Origin: Ruegeria haliotis
GTDB taxonomy: Bacteria; Pseudomonadota; Alphaproteobacteria; Rhodobacterales; Rhodobacteraceae
Direction of reading: 5' to 3'
Assembly (NCBI RefSeq): GCF_013377785.1
Contig: NZ_JABXWT010000003.1
Coordinates: 349,041 to 413,040 of the forward strand
DNA length: 64,000 nt
Shown: positions 49,085 to 58,629 of the stretch, in pieces
How positions within the stretch are numbered: position 1 is the first letter of the stretch
Layout of the letters: the number at the start of each line of letters is the position of its first letter
The notes under the pieces: model-generated
Database searches by the model: none
Seen by the model: the letters and a program-made list of their open reading frames with translations, nothing else
What the model was told of the DNA's origin: nothing
Translations under genes and position numbers: made by a program

Positions 49085-50290
49085 ATGCTCTGGGATGCAC
49101 TGACTTTGCAGCTGGGCTATAATGCCGCGCTGGTCGCTATTGGTGCGACATTGCTGGGCGTGTCTGCCGGGGTAACCGGCACCTTCCTGTTTCTGCGCAA
49201 ACGCGCACTGGTCAGCGATGCGATCAGTCATGCGACATTGCCGGGTGTGTGTCTGGCGTTCATGGTCATGGTCGCGTTGGGCGGCGATGGGCGCAATCTG
49301 CCGGGTTTGCTGGCGGGTTCTGCCGTCTCGGCCTGGCTTGGCTTGCTTTGCATGAACTGGCTGACCCGCCACACACGGCTGGCCGAAGATGCGGCAATTG
49401 GTGCGATCCTGTCGGTGTTCTTCGGGTTGGGCATCGTGCTGTTGACCGTAATCCAAACCATGGGCGTTGGCCGTCAGGCAGGTCTTGAGGGATTCCTTTT
49501 GGGATCTACCGCTGGAATGCTCTGGGCAGATGCGTTGATCATTGCCGTTGGCGGGGCGGCCACGTTGATTCTGGTCATGATCATCCGTCGGCCCATGACA
49601 ATGGTGGCGTTTGATCCGGAATATGCCGCCGCCCGAGGGTTGCCGGTGAATCGCATCGACTTGGCAATGATGGGTCTGGTGATGGCCGTCACCGTGGTCG
49701 GCCTGAAGATTGTTGGTTTGATCCTGATCGTGGCCCTGTTGATTATCCCGCCCGTGACAGCGCGGTTCTGGACAGACCGATCTGACCGAGTCGTTTTGTT
49801 GGCCGGTTTGACGGGCGGTATGGCCGGGTATTTGGGCGCGGCTTTGTCAGCATCGGCCCCCAATCTTCCAACTGGTCCAATTATTGTTCTTGTAAGCTTT
49901 GGCTTCTTCGCCTTGTCCCTTTTCCTTGCCCCCGCACGTGGCGTGCTGGCGGCTGTCCTGCGCCATCTTCGGTTCCAGCGCCGGGTGCATATCCGGCAGG
50001 GGCTGCTGGCGCTGGCACAAGGGCAGAAGATCTATGAACCTCTGACCCTGCGCCTGTTGCGTCGCGCTGGCTTGGTCCGTGCGGATGGCGTGGCAACTGA
50101 CCCGGGCAAGGCCCGCGCTGCCAAGGCATTGCGCGATGAAAAACGGTGGGAAATCGTACGGTCTGATTTGGCGCATGAGGCGACAGCAGCGCTGTATGAC
50201 GGGTTGCGTGACATCGAAACCGTTCTGACCTTGGACCAGATCGCCGAGATCGACCGCCGCATCGGCACCCCACAGGAGGTTCCGGCATGA
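49085..50290 (+). CDS. sitC: Metal ABC transporter permease (SitC type) with C-terminal extension
   Basis: A permease of the ZnuB/SitC family, about 401 residues. Roughly the first 290 residues give about eight membrane helices (FLRKRALVSDAISHATLPG loop, PMTMVAFDPEYAAARGL). The last 110 residues (HIRQGLLALAQGQKIYEPLTLRLLRRAG and on to the end) are soluble, charged and helical, like a DtxR/MntR winged helix plus dimer module. The start could also be a GTG at 49079 overlapping the sitB stop. It overlaps sitD by four bases. Confidence 0.88.
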   Translation: MLWDALTLQLGYNAALVAIGATLLGVSAGVTGTFLFLRKRALVSDAISHATLPGVCLAFMVMVALGGDGRNLPGLLAGSAVSAWLGLLCMNWLTRHTRLAEDAAIGAILSVFFGLGIVLLTVIQTMGVGRQAGLEGFLLGSTAGMLWADALIIAVGGAATLILVMIIRRPMTMVAFDPEYAAARGLPVNRIDLAMMGLVMAVTVVGLKIVGLILIVALLIIPPVTARFWTDRSDRVVLLAGLTGGMAGYLGAALSASAPNLPTGPIIVLVSFGFFALSLFLAPARGVLAAVLRHLRFQRRVHIRQGLLALAQGQKIYEPLTLRLLRRAGLVRADGVATDPGKARAAKALRDEKRWEIVRSDLAHEATAALYDGLRDIETVLTLDQIAEIDRRIGTPQEVPA

Positions 50291-51216
50291 GCGGTGAGGA
50301 ATTTGTCCCCCTGTCCCTGACGCCCTTGTTGATCGGAGTGTTTGCGGCCATCGCCTGCGCCTTGCCGGGAAACTTTCTGGTTCTGCGCAAACAGGCCCTG
50401 ATCGGAGATGCCATCAGCCATGTGGTACTGCCCGGCATCGTAGTGGCCTTTCTGCTGACTGGCGCAATCTCGACCTGGCCGATGATGCTGGGCGCTGCTG
50501 GCGCGGCCGTCGTGGCGGTGATCCTGATCGAGGCTATCCGCCGCCTTGGGCAAATCGAACCCGGCGCCGCGATGGGTGTCGTGTTCACCACGATGTTTGC
50601 GGCAGGCGTTCTGTTGTTAGAGCAGACCGACACCTCGACCGTGCATCTGGACGTTGAACATGCGCTTTATGGCAATCTGGAAAGCCTGATCTGGCTGGAT
50701 GCGACCGGCTGGTCCTCGGTGTTGGATATCGAGGCACTGGTAGGGCTGCCGCCAGAACTGCCCCGGATTGCGCTGACGCTGGTCGGGGTGATCCTGTTCA
50801 CCTGGCTGTTCTGGCGACCGCTGAAGATTTCCACTTTTGACGAGGGGTTCGCTCGAACCATTGGCATTCGCACCGGCGTATTGGGGATGGCGCTGGTGAT
50901 TACCGCTGCAATTGCCGCTGTGGCAGCCTTTGATGCGGTGGGGTCGATCATCGTGATCGCCATGTTCATTTGTCCACCAGCCGCCGCGCGCATGATGACC
51001 AACCGATTGGAAACGCAAATTGCCTGGAGCGTTGTGTTTGCCATCATTTCGGCTGTGTCTGGTTATGTTCTGGCAGGTTACGGCCCTCTGTGGCTGGGCG
51101 GTGCTGATGCGGTCAGCGCGGCAGGAATGATTGCCACGATGTCGGGCCTGATTCTTGCGCTGGCTGCTCTGTTTGGTCCATGCCGGGTCCGCGTGGGTGT
51201 ACAAAACTCTGCGTGA
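50287..51216 (+). CDS. sitD: Metal ABC transporter permease (SitD type)
   Basis: The second permease of the importer, 309 residues, about eight to nine membrane helices. It shares the LVLRKQALIGDAISHVVLPGI loop with SitC but has no soluble C-terminal domain. Coupled to sitC by ATGA. Last gene of the operon. Confidence 0.9.
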   Translation: MSGEEFVPLSLTPLLIGVFAAIACALPGNFLVLRKQALIGDAISHVVLPGIVVAFLLTGAISTWPMMLGAAGAAVVAVILIEAIRRLGQIEPGAAMGVVFTTMFAAGVLLLEQTDTSTVHLDVEHALYGNLESLIWLDATGWSSVLDIEALVGLPPELPRIALTLVGVILFTWLFWRPLKISTFDEGFARTIGIRTGVLGMALVITAAIAAVAAFDAVGSIIVIAMFICPPAAARMMTNRLETQIAWSVVFAIISAVSGYVLAGYGPLWLGGADAVSAAGMIATMSGLILALAALFGPCRVRVGVQNSA

Positions 51217-51496
51217 AGTGGCATTTTCCCGCCACCGGTTCCCGCAGGTCATCGGCCAATCTCTGCCCAGATGAATTAACTGCGAGACTTAAGCAGATTT
51301 TAATGAAAACCCGTGTTACCCAAAGTGACATTAAACGCTGAAATATCACCACTCACTTCGGCACGTCCGGATAGTCGTGTATCACAGGCCGACATTTTAG
51401 GAGGCCATTCGCGATTGTCCGGACGCCCCCTCAATGGATATTGGCGACGCTTTAACCAGTGGCAGAATCGCGCGTGTATGTGCTAGGTCTAGCGGT

Positions 51497-53362
51497 ATGG
51501 TGCAGGCAAACCCCAATATCAGCGAAAATCGCCCCATAATCCGGCAACTCGACGATGCTGCGATCAACCGCATCGCGGCGGGTGAGGTTGTTGAGCGTCC
51601 GGCCTCTGCTGTGAAAGAGCTGATTGAGAATTCCATCGACGCGGGTGCCACGCGGATTGCCATTGATATCGCCGATGGCGGCAAGACACTTATTCGCGTC
51701 ACCGATGACGGGTATGGCATCGCCGCTGGCGATCTTTCACTAGCCTTGTCGCGCCATGCAACCTCGAAAATCGATGGCTCGGATCTGTTGAACATCCACA
51801 CGTTCGGTTTTCGTGGTGAAGCTTTGCCGTCATTGGGTGCCGTCGGTCGTTTGACGATCACCAGCCGTGTTCCGGGGGCCGACGCGGCCTCGATCCGCGT
51901 TGCAGGTGGCAAGTTGGAGGCGGTGAAGCCCGCAGCCTTGCGTGCTGGCACTGTGGTGGAGTTGCGCGATCTGTTCTTTGCCACGCCAGCGCGGTTGAAA
52001 TTCATGCGCACCGACCGGGCCGAGGCGCAGGCGATCTCGGACACGGTCAAGCGGCTGGCTATGGCTGAACCGGCGGTGACCTTCACCTTGCGCGATGTTT
52101 CTGGCGGCGGTGAGGGGCGGGTGACCTTTCGGGCCGACCGCGAAAATGGCGATCTCTTCGATGCGCTTCATGCGCGGCTGGCGCGCGTGATCGGGCGCGA
52201 GTTTGCCGAGAATGCCCTGCAGATCGATGCCACGCGCGAAGGGATACGGTTGTACGGGTATGCCGCCCTGCCAACCTATTCGCGCGGTGCGGCAGTGACA
52301 CAGTACCTGTTCGTCAATGGCCGACCTGTGCGCGACAAGATGCTGACAGGCGCACTGCGGGCGGCCTATTTCGATTTCCTCAGCCGCGACCGGCATCCGG
52401 CAGCGGCCCTGTTCATTGATTGCGATCCGACTTTGGTGGATGTGAACGTGCATCCGGCGAAATCCGAAGTGCGCTTTCGCGATCCGGGTATCGCGCGCGG
52501 ATTGATCGTTTCGAGCCTGCGCCATGCGCTGGCCGAAGCAGGGCACCGGGCGTCTTCAACCGTGTCCAATGCGACCTTGGGTGCGATGCGGCCCGAACCA
52601 ACCGCCTCTGGCCCGGCGCGGGTGTATCAGATGGACCGCCCTTCGCCTGCTGCACGGCAGGCAGCTTATCGGGCGCAATCTCCGGGCTTTGCCGAGTTGG
52701 CCAATGATTACAGCGGCAGTATTGCCGATCCGACACCTGCGGAGACTGCGGTTGCAGAGAGAATTGAACAACCCGCGCAGGACTTACCGCTGGGGGCGGC
52801 ACGCGGGCAGGTGCATGAGAACTATATCATCGCACAGACCGCGGATGGCATGGTGATCGTTGATCAGCACGCTGCGCATGAACGACTGGTCTACGAAAAA
52901 CTCAAAACCCAGATGGCGGAGAACGGTGTTGCCGCGCAGGCATTGCTGATCCCCGAGATTGTCGAACTGTCCGAAGGCGATTGTACGCGCCTGATGGAGG
53001 TGGCCGAAGATCTTGCGCGCCTCGGGTTGACCATCGAACCATTCGGTGGTGGGGCTATCGCGGTGCGCGAAACCCCGGCCATTCTGGGTGAAACTGATGC
53101 CCGCGCCATGATTTTGGACATCCTTGATGAGTTGGCCGATCAGGGCGAAAGCCAGACGGTACAGGCGCGGATCGAGGCGATCCTCAGCCGGGTTGCCTGT
53201 CACGGGTCGGTTCGATCAGGTCGCCGGATGCGCGCTGAAGAGATGAACGCATTGCTGCGCGAGATGGAGGCAACGCCCCATTCCGGCCAGTGCAACCACG
53301 GGCGGCCCACGTATGTCGAACTGAAGTTGAGTGATATCGAGCGCCTGTTCGGACGTAGTTGA
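51497..53362 (+). CDS. mutL: DNA mismatch repair protein MutL
   Basis: Links MutS recognition to strand cleavage in mismatch repair. The 621-residue protein has the GHKL ATPase at the N-terminus ([45 protein letters not shown]), the transducer domain and a C-terminal dimerisation/endonuclease domain. The endonuclease motif D-Q-H-A-A-H-E-x4-E is intact at residues 456-467, so this MutL should nick DNA, unlike that of E. coli. The ATG at 51497 is the family-like start. Preceded by a 280-base gap. Confidence 0.95.
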   Translation: MVQANPNISENRPIIRQLDDAAINRIAAGEVVERPASAVKELIENSIDAGATRIAIDIADGGKTLIRVTDDGYGIAAGDLSLALSRHATSKIDGSDLLNIHTFGFRGEALPSLGAVGRLTITSRVPGADAASIRVAGGKLEAVKPAALRAGTVVELRDLFFATPARLKFMRTDRAEAQAISDTVKRLAMAEPAVTFTLRDVSGGGEGRVTFRADRENGDLFDALHARLARVIGREFAENALQIDATREGIRLYGYAALPTYSRGAAVTQYLFVNGRPVRDKMLTGALRAAYFDFLSRDRHPAAALFIDCDPTLVDVNVHPAKSEVRFRDPGIARGLIVSSLRHALAEAGHRASSTVSNATLGAMRPEPTASGPARVYQMDRPSPAARQAAYRAQSPGFAELANDYSGSIADPTPAETAVAERIEQPAQDLPLGAARGQVHENYIIAQTADGMVIVDQHAAHERLVYEKLKTQMAENGVAAQALLIPEIVELSEGDCTRLMEVAEDLARLGLTIEPFGGGAIAVRETPAILGETDARAMILDILDELADQGESQTVQARIEAILSRVACHGSVRSGRRMRAEEMNALLREMEATPHSGQCNHGRPTYVELKLSDIERLFGRS

Positions 53363-53419
53363 TTTGGTAACGCGAACGGCCTATGAAGGCCGAAACAAAA
53401 CGAGAACATGTGAGTTGAG

Positions 53420-54658
53420 ATGATCGAGATCGCAGGCACGCAATATTCCCTGAATGACCCGATGGTCATGATCGCTCTGGCAGGGGCGGGCGTGGTGTTG
53501 TTGATCCTGGTCCTGCTGTTTTTGTCCCTGCGCGCGGCTAACCGGTCGGCCCGGATGGCAGAGCCTCTGGCGCGCCAGATGGCCCATCTGGGGCAGAACG
53601 TGCAGCAGTTGGGGCAGGGGCAGGAGCAGCTGCGCGGTGGGTTGCAACATGTCTCGGACACGCAGGCCAATGCGCAGGTGCAGGTGATCCAGACGGTCGA
53701 ATCGCGCCTGTCTTCGGTGCAGCAGCAGATGAATGACCGGTTGGCGGACAATGCGATGAAATCCGCCCGGGCGCTGGCCGAAATGCAGGAACGCATGAAG
53801 GAATCGCTGCACGGGTCGTCGAAACAAACCGCGACATCGTTGACCCAATTGCAGGAACGTTTGGCGGCCATCGACAAGGCGCAGGACAATATCACCAAAC
53901 TGTCGGGCGATGTGTTGTCACTGCAGGACATCCTGTCAAACAAACAGACGCGCGGTGCGTTTGGCGAGATTCAGCTGAATGACATTGTGTCCAAAGCGCT
54001 CCCGTCGGACAGTTTCCAGCTGCAGGCGACGCTGTCAAACGGGCGGCGGGCCGACTGTCTGATCCACCTGCCCAACCCTCCGGGTCCGATTGTGATTGAT
54101 AGCAAATTCCCGCTTGAGGCTTATGAGGCCTTGATCGGGTCCACCAACGATATGGAGCTGAAAGCAGCGGTGCAGATGTTCCGAACCACTGTGCGCAAGC
54201 ACATTACGGACATCTCCGAAAAGTACATTCTGGATGGCGAAACTGCGGATGGTGCGTTGATGTTCCTGCCGTCCGAGGCGGTTTATGCCGAACTGCACGC
54301 CAAATTCCCTGAACTGGTGCAAGAAAGCTTTGCCAAACGCGTTTGGATCGTTTCGCCTACGACCTGCATGGCGACACTGAATACGATGCGCGCCATCCTC
54401 AAGGACGCGCGGATGCGAGAGCAGGCGGGCGCGATCCGGAAAGAACTGGGATTGTTGCACAAGGATGTGGAACGTCTGGGCGATCGGGTCGGTAATCTGG
54501 ACAGGCATTTCGGGCAGGCCGCCAAGGATATATCCGAGATCAAAATCAGTGCCGAAAAAGCAGGGCGCCGGGCGCAGCGGCTGGATAATTTCGATTTCGA
54601 GGAACTCGCGCCGGACGATAGCAGTAATGTGGTGCCATTGGGCAAGACCGAAGGGTAG
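53420..54658 (+). CDS. rmuC: DNA recombination protein RmuC
   Basis: A RmuC-family protein, thought to limit recombination between inverted repeats. The 412-residue protein has an N-terminal membrane segment (MIALAGAGVVLLILVLLFL), a long glutamine-rich coiled coil (residues about 45-170), then the nuclease-like RmuC domain (LSNKQTRGAFGEIQLNDIV, IVIDSKFPLEAYEAL, DGALMFLPSEAVYAEL, IVSPTTCMATLNTM). The ATG is 58 bases after mutL, so a repair operon is likely. Confidence 0.92.
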   Translation: MIEIAGTQYSLNDPMVMIALAGAGVVLLILVLLFLSLRAANRSARMAEPLARQMAHLGQNVQQLGQGQEQLRGGLQHVSDTQANAQVQVIQTVESRLSSVQQQMNDRLADNAMKSARALAEMQERMKESLHGSSKQTATSLTQLQERLAAIDKAQDNITKLSGDVLSLQDILSNKQTRGAFGEIQLNDIVSKALPSDSFQLQATLSNGRRADCLIHLPNPPGPIVIDSKFPLEAYEALIGSTNDMELKAAVQMFRTTVRKHITDISEKYILDGETADGALMFLPSEAVYAELHAKFPELVQESFAKRVWIVSPTTCMATLNTMRAILKDARMREQAGAIRKELGLLHKDVERLGDRVGNLDRHFGQAAKDISEIKISAEKAGRRAQRLDNFDFEELAPDDSSNVVPLGKTEG

Positions 54659-54660
54659 AA

Positions 54661-55062
54661 TTACTGGATCGACAGATCCAGATTGTAGCCAACGGTTTTA
54701 CCCGTGTCCCGGTCATTGCCCATCAGATAGACACGTATCGTGTAGTCGCCGTCTTCCGGCAGATCAATCCGCGCAGTGTTTCCATTGATCGAGCCATTAT
54801 AGATCGCGGCGCCGTCGCTGTTCGGCGGCAGGATATTGAAATAGATTACTCCGTTGCCGTTGGTATCGCTCACTTGCAGCTCGGCAAATATTTCCTGTCC
54901 GGCTTTGGCGCCGAGTACATAGTCGAAATACTCATCACCCGTGACGGTGCCATTGACCATGGTTCCGTAGTTCCCGGGCTGAAACTTTACATCCGCAGCC
55001 AGTTGCGCGGATGCAAGCGTTCCGAAGCCGACAAGCAGAAAAGATAACGTCAAAGATTTCAT
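54661..55062 (-). CDS. Periplasmic lysozyme-inhibitor-like protein
   Basis: A 133-residue exported protein (signal peptide LTLSFLLVGFGTLASA). The mature part, with VKFQPGNYGTMVNGTV, YFDYVLGAKAGQEI, VIYFNILPPNSDGAAIYNGS and DGDYTIRVYLMGNDRD, resembles the PliI/PliG type lysozyme-inhibitor-like family, whose members end in a similar beta strand. The match is by eye and could reflect a general beta-sandwich. The ATG at 55062 is just before the signal peptide. It lies beyond chrR on the same strand. Confidence 0.5.
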   Translation of the reverse strand: MKSLTLSFLLVGFGTLASAQLAADVKFQPGNYGTMVNGTVTGDEYFDYVLGAKAGQEIFAELQVSDTNGNGVIYFNILPPNSDGAAIYNGSINGNTARIDLPEDGDYTIRVYLMGNDRDTGKTVGYNLDLSIQ

Positions 55063-55106
55063 CACAGCATGACCTCCTATTCGGTTTGCCGCCGTGAACT
55101 GGGCTC

Positions 55107-55757
55107 TCAAATCCGCAAGAAGGGTTGGAGCAGGCGCGGAATCAGCTTGGTGAATTTCAGCGGCGCGTCGGTGACGGCCAGACAAATGCAATCTTCAGAA
55201 ATATCTGCCACCGGTGTGTGTTTCAGATCCTCGTCGGCAATCTCGACATCGCCGCGGGCAAAGTGATCAACCTCGTCCGAGAACGCGCCTTGCAGCACCA
55301 TGGTCAACTCTATTCCGTGGTGACCGTGATCCGGAACGGCGGCACCGGCAGGAATGAACAGCAACCGGGCTGTGGCTTCTCGGGTGGTGGGCAAGATCGC
55401 TTGTTTCACACCCATTCCAATGGGTTTCCAGCGGATATCCTCGACACCGCCTCCGACGTAATCCTGCAAGGGAGATGGCAAGACGGGGCAACCCGGGCGG
55501 GCGGGCTTGGGGGTCGAAGCACCTTGGGCGATCAAAGCCATCGTGGCCGCCAGTGAATCCTCGTTCATGCCGACGGGCTGGTTCTGATCTTCCAGAACAT
55601 GCCCACCCACAGCGTCAAAACTTTCGGCCCGCGCACGGCAGTCGTCGCACAGGGACAGGTGCGTGGCGACCATCAGATCGAATGCCTCGGGCAGGCTTCC
55701 TGCTGCATATGCCATCAGCAGATCGTCCGTCAGGTGGTGTTTTATCGTCTTGCTCAT
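55107..55757 (-). CDS. chrR: Anti-sigma factor ChrR (zinc, cupin)
   Basis: Holds RpoE inactive until singlet oxygen or organic peroxides appear; cytoplasmic. The 216-residue protein has the zinc anti-sigma domain with His8, His33, Cys37 and Cys40 (HLSLCDDC), matching the known R. sphaeroides pattern offset by two. The cupin domain follows (PDHGHHGIELTMVLQGAFSDEV). The likely start is 55757; ATG at 55760 or GTG at 55763 are possible. It follows rpoE after 9 bases. Confidence 0.93.
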   Translation of the reverse strand: MSKTIKHHLTDDLLMAYAAGSLPEAFDLMVATHLSLCDDCRARAESFDAVGGHVLEDQNQPVGMNEDSLAATMALIAQGASTPKPARPGCPVLPSPLQDYVGGGVEDIRWKPIGMGVKQAILPTTREATARLLFIPAGAAVPDHGHHGIELTMVLQGAFSDEVDHFARGDVEIADEDLKHTPVADISEDCICLAVTDAPLKFTKLIPRLLQPFLRI

Positions 55758-55766
55758 CATCACATC

Positions 55767-56324
55767 TCAATTCATTGCATGGCGCAAGCGGTCCAGCGCC
55801 AGCCGTATTCGTGATTTGATTGTTCCTAGGGGCAACCCTGTCTGGGACGCAATCTCTCGGTGGCTCAGATCACCGAAATAGGCCTTCTCGATCAGTTCTC
55901 TCTGCGCCTCGGGCAACGCCGACAGGGCGGTACGCAACTGCGCTGTCTCCTGCTGTAGAACGATGACATTGTCCTGCTCAGGTTCCGCCTCGGGCCCCCA
56001 CCATAGGTCTTCGGGTTCCGGGCGGCGTTGTTTGCGCAGGACGTCAATGCGCTTGTTCCGGGCAATGGTGAATACCCAGGTGGCCACTGCTGCCCGGGTC
56101 GGATCGAACAGATGCGCCTTGTGCCACAGGGTTGCCATCACCTCCTGCGCGCATTCCTCGGCCATTGTGGCGTCGGACCCTGATTTCATCAAGAACGCCT
56201 TGATCCTTGGCGCGAAGTGCTGAAACAGTTCGGCAAAAGCCGTCTGATCCTGCGCGTCGCGAATGCGCCTGACGTGGTCCACCCACTCGGTTTTGGTGTC
56301 GCAACTGTTCTTTGTTCCGCTCAC
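55767..56324 (-). CDS. rpoE: ECF sigma factor RpoE (ECF11, singlet-oxygen response)
   Basis: A sigma factor of the Rhodobacter RpoE-ChrR class. Region 2 is AELFQHFAPRIKAFLMKSGSDATMAEECAQEVMATLWHKAHLFDPTRAAVATWVFTIARNKRIDVLRK; region 4 ends GDLSHREIASQTGLPLGTIKSRIRLALDRLRHAMN. I place the start at a GTG at 56324 (185 residues, close to R. sphaeroides RpoE, with AAGGA seven bases upstream). The longer ATG at 56423 lies next to the -10 of its own predicted promoter. It is probably autoregulated. Confidence 0.93.
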   Translation of the reverse strand: MSGTKNSCDTKTEWVDHVRRIRDAQDQTAFAELFQHFAPRIKAFLMKSGSDATMAEECAQEVMATLWHKAHLFDPTRAAVATWVFTIARNKRIDVLRKQRRPEPEDLWWGPEAEPEQDNVIVLQQETAQLRTALSALPEAQRELIEKAYFGDLSHREIASQTGLPLGTIKSRIRLALDRLRHAMN

Positions 56325-56427
56325 CGGCTTATCCTTGATGCGTTTCTTTGCGCGCCAAGGCAGACGGGCGACTAATTCAGCCGCCGGTTCGTCCAAGGTC
56401 ACGGTATCGATCTCGGTAAACATAATC

Positions 56428-56457
56428 ACATTACGCGGCGGCGCCAAAGCCGGATCA
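56428..56457 (-). promoter_or_regulatory. RpoE-type promoter of rpoE-chrR
   Basis: On the minus strand, -35 TGATCC (56457-56452), 18 bases, -10 TAATGT (56433-56428). TGATCC is the -35 element known for Rhodobacter RpoE. Confidence 0.6.
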
Positions 56458-56473
56458 CTTTATTGGGTCGTTT

Positions 56474-56503
56474 TAATCCAAACCGCGCTAAGTTTCGTAT
56501 TCA
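56474..56503 (+). promoter_or_regulatory. Weak divergent RpoE-like promoter
   Basis: TAATCC, 18 bases, TATTCA, the same spacing as the opposite-strand promoter but with weaker elements. It would drive the DUF1365 gene. Confidence 0.3.
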
Positions 56504-56569
56504 GGTAAACGGCATTTATGGGAAAAGAATGCCATTTGAACAGTTTATAGGCAGACCAGAAAGAGCCGG

Positions 56570-57343
56570 ATGTCACAGCAAGTCGATCATGTCGCAGGCC
56601 ATACCTACCATGGGCGCAAGGGCGATATCGAGAACGCCTTCCGTTATTCCATCGACTGTATTCTGCTGGACCCCGAGGCGGATTTGACGACGCCTGCCCT
56701 GTTTTCGATTGATCGGGCGAATGTCACGAATTGGCGACGCAAGGATCATGGTGGAGACCCCGGCCACGGTACCGGCGCTGTGTGGCTGCGCGCGCAGTTT
56801 GACGAGATGGGTATCCCACAGCCTGCGCGCATCATTTTGTTGACGCAGCCCCGCGTGCTGGGTCACGTGTTCAACCCGGTCAGTTTCTGGTTCTGCTTCG
56901 ACGATGCGGATCAACTGTACGCTGTCATGGCCGAGGTCACTAATACCTTCGGCACGCGCCACAGTTATCTGTGCCACAAGCCGGATTTCTCGGCGCTCGG
57001 CCCCTCGGACCGAATTGTGGCTAACAAGGCGATGCATGTATCTCCTTTTCAGAAGGTCGAGGGGACGTATACGTTTCGGTTCGACTACAGGGCCGATCGC
57101 GTTGGCGTCTGGATCGATTACGGGCGCGAGCGCGGCGGGCTGATCGCCACGCTGACCGGTCGGCGTCTGCCTTTGACCAACGGTGCAATCCTGTGGGCGC
57201 TGGCACGGCGGCCTTTTGGGGCCCGGCGCACTTTTGTTTTGATCGTATGGCAGGCCCTGAAACTGTGGTTCAAGAAAGCCCGATTTCGCCCGTTCCGAAC
57301 CACGCCAGTGCCCGACCGCCCCGTGTCACGTGTACGCAGATAG
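56570..57343 (+). CDS. DUF1365 protein, likely RpoE regulon
   Basis: A 257-residue DUF1365 protein. It begins QVDHVAGHTYHGRKGDIENAFRYSIDCILLD and carries LGHVFNPVSFWFCFD, FGTRHSYLC, and KAMHVSPFQKVEGTYTFRF. In R. sphaeroides a DUF1365 gene belongs to an RpoE-controlled operon with other membrane-lipid enzymes; here only this gene follows the divergent rpoE. The reaction is unknown but a lipid-modification role is likely. No signal peptide. Confidence 0.82.
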   Translation: MSQQVDHVAGHTYHGRKGDIENAFRYSIDCILLDPEADLTTPALFSIDRANVTNWRRKDHGGDPGHGTGAVWLRAQFDEMGIPQPARIILLTQPRVLGHVFNPVSFWFCFDDADQLYAVMAEVTNTFGTRHSYLCHKPDFSALGPSDRIVANKAMHVSPFQKVEGTYTFRFDYRADRVGVWIDYGRERGGLIATLTGRRLPLTNGAILWALARRPFGARRTFVLIVWQALKLWFKKARFRPFRTTPVPDRPVSRVRR

Positions 57344-57429
57344 CCGCCATCCGTTTGCGTAAGATCAAAGACGTGGACCTGTGGGAATGGTTGTGATGAC
57401 CCGAGAACCGCGAACACGAGGAGCTGAAA

Positions 57430-57747
57430 ATGTTGGAAATCTCGGCAAGGAAGGTCGCCCAGGTGGCGATGATGGGGCGCGAGCTGAACCGGGCCGAGGG
57501 CGAGTTGCGCGCCTTTGTCGGCCGGATGAGCGAGGATGAACAGGCCGAACTGGTTGCGATCATGTGGGTCGGACGCGAGAGCTTTTTTGCCGAGGATCTG
57601 GCCGAAGCCATCGCCACAGCCAAGTCCGAGGCCTCGACCCCCTGTGCCGACTACCTGATCGGCACGCCGCATCTGTCGGATCATCTTGAGAATGGCCTGG
57701 ATGCGTTGGGGATTTCGGCCGAGGATGTGGAAAACGATCTGATGTAG
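57430..57747 (+). CDS. DUF3775 protein
   Basis: A 105-residue protein of DUF3775, function unknown. It starts MLEISARKVAQVAMMGREL and has the central MSEDEQAELVAIMWVGRESFF stretch. It is acidic and helical, with no membrane segment. GAGGAG lies before the ATG. It is 86 bases after the DUF1365 gene, so a shared transcript is possible. Confidence 0.78.
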   Translation: MLEISARKVAQVAMMGRELNRAEGELRAFVGRMSEDEQAELVAIMWVGRESFFAEDLAEAIATAKSEASTPCADYLIGTPHLSDHLENGLDALGISAEDVENDLM

Positions 57748-58082
57748 CCGGGACGTCTCAATCGTTGAGCAAACTTGTAGTCGATGCGGCAAAGTTCATT
57801 TCGGCGAAGTGTGTTTGGCAATGTTTTAATGGCGAGCTTGCCAGCCACTTAAAGGTTACCTTGAAAGAGGTGTCGAGGGTGAAGTGCGAAATCTACCCGC
57901 ACCTCTGAGAGCTCGCATTAATGCGCAAGCCTTTGATTGGGCGCCATTTCCTTGACGCCTAATACATCCAACTATTGCGACCTAAACAAATGTTAACGTG
58001 CCGCTTGGCTTCCGTTAAGACAGGGTTCCTTTCTTCTATAGCAACAACACAACGCAGTTTAAGCTCAGGAGGAGGAGTAAAA
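57748..58082. other. 335-base region before the DUF1127 gene
   Basis: No gene is supported. TTGACG (57952) and TATTGC (57973) are a possible promoter with a short 15-base spacer. AGAGGTG and CACCTCT (57867 to about 57909) could pair in an RNA. An unusually long ribosome site, AGGAGGAGGAG, ends the region. Confidence 0.45.
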
Positions 58083-58310
58083 ATGGCACATCCACAGATA
58101 GCAGTCGCCCAAAAAGGTTTCTGTGCAGGCCTGTTTGCACAATACACGGAAGCAAAGGTCGAGCGTTTTCGGCGCCGTATTTACTCGAATACCGTTCGGA
58201 ATCTGGAACACCGCAGCGACCAGCAGCTGAAGGACATCGGTGTCCCAAGGGGCCAAATTAAGCGACGTGCCTATGATAGCGTGTACCACAACAAGCCATA
58301 TCAGCACTGA
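58083..58310 (+). CDS. DUF1127 small protein
   Basis: A 75-residue Arg-rich protein. The DUF1127 motif is NLEHRSDQQLKDIGVPRGQI, at about residues 38-57, after an Arg-rich helix (EAKVERFRRRIYSNTVR). In R. sphaeroides a DUF1127 protein (CcaF1) binds RNA and helps small RNAs mature, so an RNA role is possible here. AGGAGGAGGAG before the ATG is an exceptionally strong ribosome site. Sixty-one bases before a second DUF1127-like gene. Confidence 0.85.
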   Translation: MAHPQIAVAQKGFCAGLFAQYTEAKVERFRRRIYSNTVRNLEHRSDQQLKDIGVPRGQIKRRAYDSVYHNKPYQH

Positions 58311-58371
58311 CCAAAGGCTTTGGGTGACTTAAAACCTATGTCCCATTGGACCTGATTGTGAGGTATTGAGT

Positions 58372-58575
58372 ATGTTTGACGTAATCCCCCCAACCAACCG
58401 GCCGACTTCGGCCGCCAGCGCACTGATGCTGTTTGACCGTGCCATGAGAATTCGTGCAATCAGCGCCGATATCGTCAGCGCAGCACAGTATTTGGACGGT
58501 CTGTCTGATCGCCAATTGTCTGAAATTGGAATAAATCGCAGCGATATCGAAGATACAATCGAGCGGTATATCTGA
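58372..58575 (+). CDS. DUF1127-like small protein
   Basis: A 67-residue protein. YLDGLSDRQLSEIGINRSDIEDTIERY matches the DUF1127 motif, but the first half lacks the Arg-rich helix and is instead hydrophobic-helical (ALMLFDRAMRIRAISADIVSA). The ATG at 58372 has GAGG upstream. It probably shares a transcript with the first DUF1127 gene. A strong terminator follows. Confidence 0.78.
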   Translation: MFDVIPPTNRPTSAASALMLFDRAMRIRAISADIVSAAQYLDGLSDRQLSEIGINRSDIEDTIERYI

Positions 58576-58629
58576 AAACCGGACGCTGGCCAAAAAGTCT
58601 GAGTTAGATATTGCCAAGCCTGAAGCGAA

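Noticed and set aside
56325..56423. N-terminal extension of RpoE from the ATG at 56423
   Set aside because: It would start about at the predicted transcript start and adds about 33 residues not found in Rhodobacter RpoE.
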